Origin: a virus
DNA length: 23,753 bases
Reading direction: 5' to 3' (one strand)
IMG/VR virus record: IMGVR_UViG_3300007276_000310
Span: 1-23,753 of that record
Every line of letters begins with the position of its first letter. The first letter of the stretch is position 1. A program made the translations under genes and the position numbers. Shown in pieces: positions 20,729-23,753 of this stretch. Below the pieces are notes generated by a model that was given only the letters and a program-made list of their open reading frames with translations, was not told the origin of the DNA and ran no database searches.

Positions 20729-22656
20729 TATGTAGTCTCCGTATTTATATTAGTGGGATCTTGTTGGTACCCGAAAAGTTTTAGTAAGTATTCCATGCCA
20801 GCCTGTCCTTGCTGAAGCTCTCCTAACGCGCTGGGCTCTGTGTAGCTAGTAGTCCTAGCCGAAACTGGTAGCCCCTGTAGCAATGACTGCATGTACTGCA
20901 CCATCTTAGCGTCGTAATCACGTTCTTCTCTAAACTGTCCGTAGTCCGCAGCTATACCTTCAGAAGCTATATCACGTTGTGTTTGACCTGCATTCATTTG
21001 TGCTGCTAGGGTATCAAAACCATACTGATTAATGTTTTGTTGGTTTTGTTGCGCTCTATCCATAGCTTGAGTGAAGCCTTGCGCTCGCTGTGTCGCTGCC
21101 ATGTCACCGATACTTCTAGTTAGGTTGTTAGCAGCTTCGGCACGCAGTAGTGCGTCTCTTGAACCACCGAAAGCGCCCGCACTAGTTAACGCTTGTCTAT
21201 TTTGTAGCTGAGTAATCTGGTCTTGTCTGCGCATATCAGCAGCGGTGCGATCAATAACATTCTGCTCATAAGGGTTCATAAACCTAGTTGCATCATTAGG
21301 GTCAAATGCACCCATTTGTTTGGTTACAGAACTACTACTTAGTGGGTTGTTTAGAGCCATAACACCGGTCATAGCCTGATCTTGCAAAGTGCTAGTTCCC
21401 GCAGTTAGCGGGCCAGTGTATGCTTCATACGGACTTTCAGCTTCTGCCCTACCATAAGATAGCATGTCAGTTACATAATCACCTGCCCAGTTTGCAAGTG
21501 CTCCCGACTGCCCTACCTCCTGACCTACTGGAGTTTCTTCTTGAGCATCGTATGTGCCTGTTGGCCCACCTTCAGAAAAACCAACAATGCCACCGCCAGC
21601 CATTTTAGGCATAAACTTTTGCGGATCTATTTGTTTACCTTGTTCTGGATTACCTGTGCGTGCTGTACGAACATTATCCATCATATTATGTAGCTGTTGT
21701 GCACCTGCATCAGAGTTACCATTACCTAGGTGACTTACTACATCTGCAGGTACTACAAACTCACCATCGCTCAAACGTGCTTCTTGCTTACCATCAATAC
21801 GTGCAGGTACTTTGTCAGCCATGCCATCAGTCTTACCACCTAAGTAGTAACCATTATTAAACAACTGACCACTTTGCATAGAGGCTAGACCCCCACCAGC
21901 ATACTTGCGTACACTACCACCCATAGCCATACCACTGGTATCATCTGCAGCAGGAGCAGGGTTCATAATTGATTCGATTTCTTCTGGACTCTTACCTTCC
22001 ATCTCTAGCTTTTGTCTCTGAGATTTTTTCTCTGCGTCAGCTACGGACATGGGAGTAAACTTTTCTTCTTCAGGTTTAGCGTATATGGTGTCTGTAAAGT
22101 AACGTCTGCCTTTACCTCCGGGCCTACGTTCATACCCGCGCTTATAGCGATCTCCCCCAAAACGCTGTGAGTTTAGTTCAGCATCACTCATTTCTTCTAA
22201 ACTGTCCGGGTCGCTAAAATCGCCCTTCATCATTTTCTTGTCGCCAGTAAGATCTTGAGTAGTTAATATGCCTGATCTACTTCCTTCTGTGCGATAGTCC
22301 TTATCTTGATCTACACGTTTTCTTACTTTCTGAAGCCTATCAATACCACCCTGATACCCTACTTCAGGGCGGTTTGGCTGTGTGTATTTGCTTATCATAG
22401 ACGCAGCGCCTATGTTTAGTAGCTGCCCTACAGGATCATTGGGATCACCCATTCGTTCTAGTATGCCATCGCCAAGATCTAGAACCGAGCCACCAATACT
22501 AGTTAACAGGTCGCCTATAGTGCCTGTAAGACTATTGTTTTGCCCCGTACTACCTTGAGTTAGCGAGTTGTCTTGATTACCATGCACAGCTGCAGCACTA
22601 GAACCGCCGCCCGTGGACTCTTGGACTACTCCTGTACCACCTAAATACGTTGACAT
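20728..22656 (-). CDS. Gly-rich virion-type protein with GEFVVPADVV region
   Basis: The start overlaps the upstream stop (TAATG on the - strand), with GGAG at a 7-nt spacer. The 642 residues include a Ser/Gly-rich N-terminus, a charged region (100-230), a glycine-rich block (243-300: AMGGSVRKYAGGGLAS, then GYYLGGKTDGMADKVPARID and LSDGEFVVPADVV), the motif AGGGIVGFSEGG (353-364), and a C-terminal helical region (about 410-600) with FMNPYEQNVIDRTAADMRRQ, LTSAGAFGGSRDALLRAEAA and SLLQGLPVS. The DGMADKVPA/DGEFVVPADVV and SAGAFGGSR segments recur in phage virion proteins of unknown detailed role. It is probably an internal or tail-associated structural protein. No catalytic site is visible. Confidence 0.82.
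   Translation of the reverse strand: MSTYLGGTGVVQESTGGGSSAAAVHGNQDNSLTQGSTGQNNSLTGTIGDLLTSIGGSVLDLGDGILERMGDPNDPVGQLLNIGAASMISKYTQPNRPEVGYQGGIDRLQKVRKRVDQDKDYRTEGSRSGILTTQDLTGDKKMMKGDFSDPDSLEEMSDAELNSQRFGGDRYKRGYERRPGGKGRRYFTDTIYAKPEEEKFTPMSVADAEKKSQRQKLEMEGKSPEEIESIMNPAPAADDTSGMAMGGSVRKYAGGGLASMQSGQLFNNGYYLGGKTDGMADKVPARIDGKQEARLSDGEFVVPADVVSHLGNGNSDAGAQQLHNMMDNVRTARTGNPEQGKQIDPQKFMPKMAGGGIVGFSEGGPTGTYDAQEETPVGQEVGQSGALANWAGDYVTDMLSYGRAEAESPYEAYTGPLTAGTSTLQDQAMTGVMALNNPLSSSSVTKQMGAFDPNDATRFMNPYEQNVIDRTAADMRRQDQITQLQNRQALTSAGAFGGSRDALLRAEAANNLTRSIGDMAATQRAQGFTQAMDRAQQNQQNINQYGFDTLAAQMNAGQTQRDIASEGIAADYGQFREERDYDAKMVQYMQSLLQGLPVSARTTSYTEPSALGELQQGQAGMEYLLKLFGYQQDPTNINTETT
21565..21588 (-). repeat. 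24-bp repeat coding GIVGFSEGG, copy in the 642-residue gene
   Basis: This is identical over 24 nt to 20237-20260 and encodes the core of AGGGIVGFSEGG. The identity at synonymous sites suggests a recent copy or strong constraint. Confidence 0.85.
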
Positions 22657-23753
22657 TACTTATCTCCAATAATTTTAAGTATTTCGTCAGTCTTATCTTT
22701 AATCATACCACCTTTCGCACGCCTTTGTTGTGGCAGTATTATATCATTTAAAAAGTTATCTCCATACATAGAAGCACTTTCATAAAACCCTTTTTGCTGG
22801 TCAGTAGCGAACACATTATCGCCAGCGAAATCATATATGTAATCTATGTTGGTTAGCGGTGCTTGTTGTTCCGTAACCTTACGCTCTTGTTGCATGGCTC
22901 TAACCAACTCTTCACGCTGTCTTTCTTCTGTTTGCGCGGTTAACATGTTTTGGAATTCAGTTTGCATGTTTAGCTGCGCTTCTAAATTTTGTTGGCGTTG
23001 CTGCTCTAATTGCTGTTCAAACTCCAATTCAGCTTGTTCTTGTTCTGCAAATAACCCCGTGGCAGGAGTAAACTGAGAATCCGCAATGGTAGAATAATCT
23101 CCAGTATCTACCACATCCTGCATAAATCTTATGTCTTCACTGTCAAATGTACCATCATTATTAACATCATACAACGCATTATATTCATCCGTCGCAGCTT
23201 CTAAATACGATTCTGCTAGATTAACTTCTTCTTGTGTTAATTCGTTAGCAGGTTTTCCTATTAAGTTGGCTAATACTTGTATCTCTCCGCTAACCGATTC
23301 TATGTCTCCTCGAGTAGCCAAATCCTGCAATTGCCCTTGAATATTTTTAATATCCGTCTGAGCTGTAGTAATAGCGTCCTCAGCCGTATCTAGATCCGCC
23401 TGTGTAGCTGTGCCGCTTTCCAGTAATGAACTATAATTATTCTCTGCAGTAGCCAATCTATCAGTAGCTGCAGTCAAATCAGTTTGCAATGTGTCTACTG
23501 TGTCTTGAGCAGCTTTAGTTGCAACATCAGCTTGTAGGGTAGTAATATCTTGTTGGGCAGTACCTAAATCAGTTCTTAGATTAGTAACATCTGTTTGTGC
23601 TTGTGCTACTGCCTCCTCTGCTTTGTCTAGATCCGCCTGTGTAGCAGTACCGCTTTCTAGCAATGAAGCATAATTATTTTCTGCAGTGGTTAATCTAGTT
23701 TCAGCAGCTTCTAAATCAGTCTGCGCAGCTTTAGTTGCAACATCAGCTTGTAG
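22656..23753 (-). CDS. Coiled-coil repeat protein with EF-hand-like loop, truncated by window edge
   Basis: The frame is open to the right edge of the window, so the gene starts beyond it. TTG at 23663 lies inside a repeat and is not a likely start. The visible 365 codons begin with a long heptad coiled coil made of two related units (LQADVATKAAQ ... LESGTATQADLD). A helical segment (LANLIGKPANELTQEEVNLA) and one EF-hand/dockerin-like loop, DVNNDGTFDSED, follow. A Gln/Glu-rich coiled coil (EQAELEFEQQLEQQRQQN...) precedes the C-terminus, which carries a short RAKGGMIKDKTDEIL motif. The stop overlaps the next start by 1 nt. It is probably a fibrous virion or internal structural protein. Calcium binding is inferred from loop positions 1, 3, 5, 7, 9 and 12. 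Confidence 0.85.
   Translation of the reverse strand, partial: LQADVATKAAQTDLEAAETRLTTAENNYASLLESGTATQADLDKAEEAVAQAQTDVTNLRTDLGTAQQDITTLQADVATKAAQDTVDTLQTDLTAATDRLATAENNYSSLLESGTATQADLDTAEDAITTAQTDIKNIQGQLQDLATRGDIESVSGEIQVLANLIGKPANELTQEEVNLAESYLEAATDEYNALYDVNNDGTFDSEDIRFMQDVVDTGDYSTIADSQFTPATGLFAEQEQAELEFEQQLEQQRQQNLEAQLNMQTEFQNMLTAQTEERQREELVRAMQQERKVTEQQAPLTNIDYIYDFAGDNVFATDQQKGFYESASMYGDNFLNDIILPQQRRAKGGMIKDKTDEILKIIGDK
23301..23753 (-). repeat. Two coiled-coil repeat units of 72 and 79 codons
   Basis: A 29-nt sequence at 23509-23537 recurs exactly at 23725-23753 (216 nt apart), marking the start of each unit. The conserved LESGTATQADLD blocks are 79 codons apart because the second unit carries seven extra residues (DTVDTLQ). 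More units may lie beyond the window. Confidence 0.85.

Noticed and set aside
23661-23663. TTG at 23663 as the start of the coiled-coil gene
   Set aside because: The frame stays open to the window edge and continues the same repeat unit, so this is an internal Leu codon.

Overview
The window is a piece of a tailed double-stranded DNA bacteriophage genome. It carries a dense, tightly packed phage replication module and a set of very large, low-complexity virion-type proteins. It has no ribosomal, metabolic or translation genes and no recognisable tRNA. The AT-leaning composition, the polymerase type and the recurring Gly-Gly motif of the virion proteins resemble uncultured marine phages of Alphaproteobacteria (SAR11, SAR116 or roseobacter hosts). 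That host guess is inference. No terminase, portal, capsid, lysis or integrase gene lies inside the window.

Positions 1-12371 (all + strand) form the replication and recombination arm. In order: a 5'-truncated unknown gene, an unknown 330-residue protein, a VRR-NUC nuclease, a 59-residue protein with a probable TTG start, a DUF3310 protein, a family A DNA polymerase with a 3'-5' exonuclease, a 67-residue coiled-coil and membrane protein, a Cas4/RecB-like PD-(D/E)XK nuclease with a possible Fe-S cluster, and a very basic 79-residue protein. A 308-bp gene-free region follows, with three tandem 9-mers, hairpins and a 5-codon leader ORF. After it come an SNF2-type helicase, a Gp157-like coiled-coil protein, an HTH protein, a Cys-containing protein and a gp2.5-like ssDNA-binding protein that share a nine-residue motif, a 934-residue protein joining a primase-like N-terminus to a DUF927-like ATPase, and a 71-residue protein. 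Most junctions are 1-14 nt overlaps (TAATG, TGATG) or gaps of about 10 nt, so the genes are probably co-transcribed and translationally coupled. Together they supply polymerase, primase/helicase, SSB, remodelling helicase and two nucleases, enough for phage-directed and probably recombination-linked replication.

A rho-independent terminator (12426-12461) closes the + strand arm. Positions 12460-23753 are transcribed from the - strand and converge on it. Four large genes read leftwards: a coiled-coil repeat protein with one EF-hand/dockerin-like loop (truncated by the right edge), a 642-residue Gly-rich virion-type protein, a 618-residue Pro/Gly-repeat and coiled-coil protein, and a 2134-residue polyvalent protein with an embedded HExxH metallopeptidase-like domain, a Lys/Pro/Ala repeat linker and an LPD38-like C-terminus. 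These are most likely internal virion or ejection proteins of the late operon, by analogy with T7 gp14-16. Their exact roles cannot be read from sequence alone.
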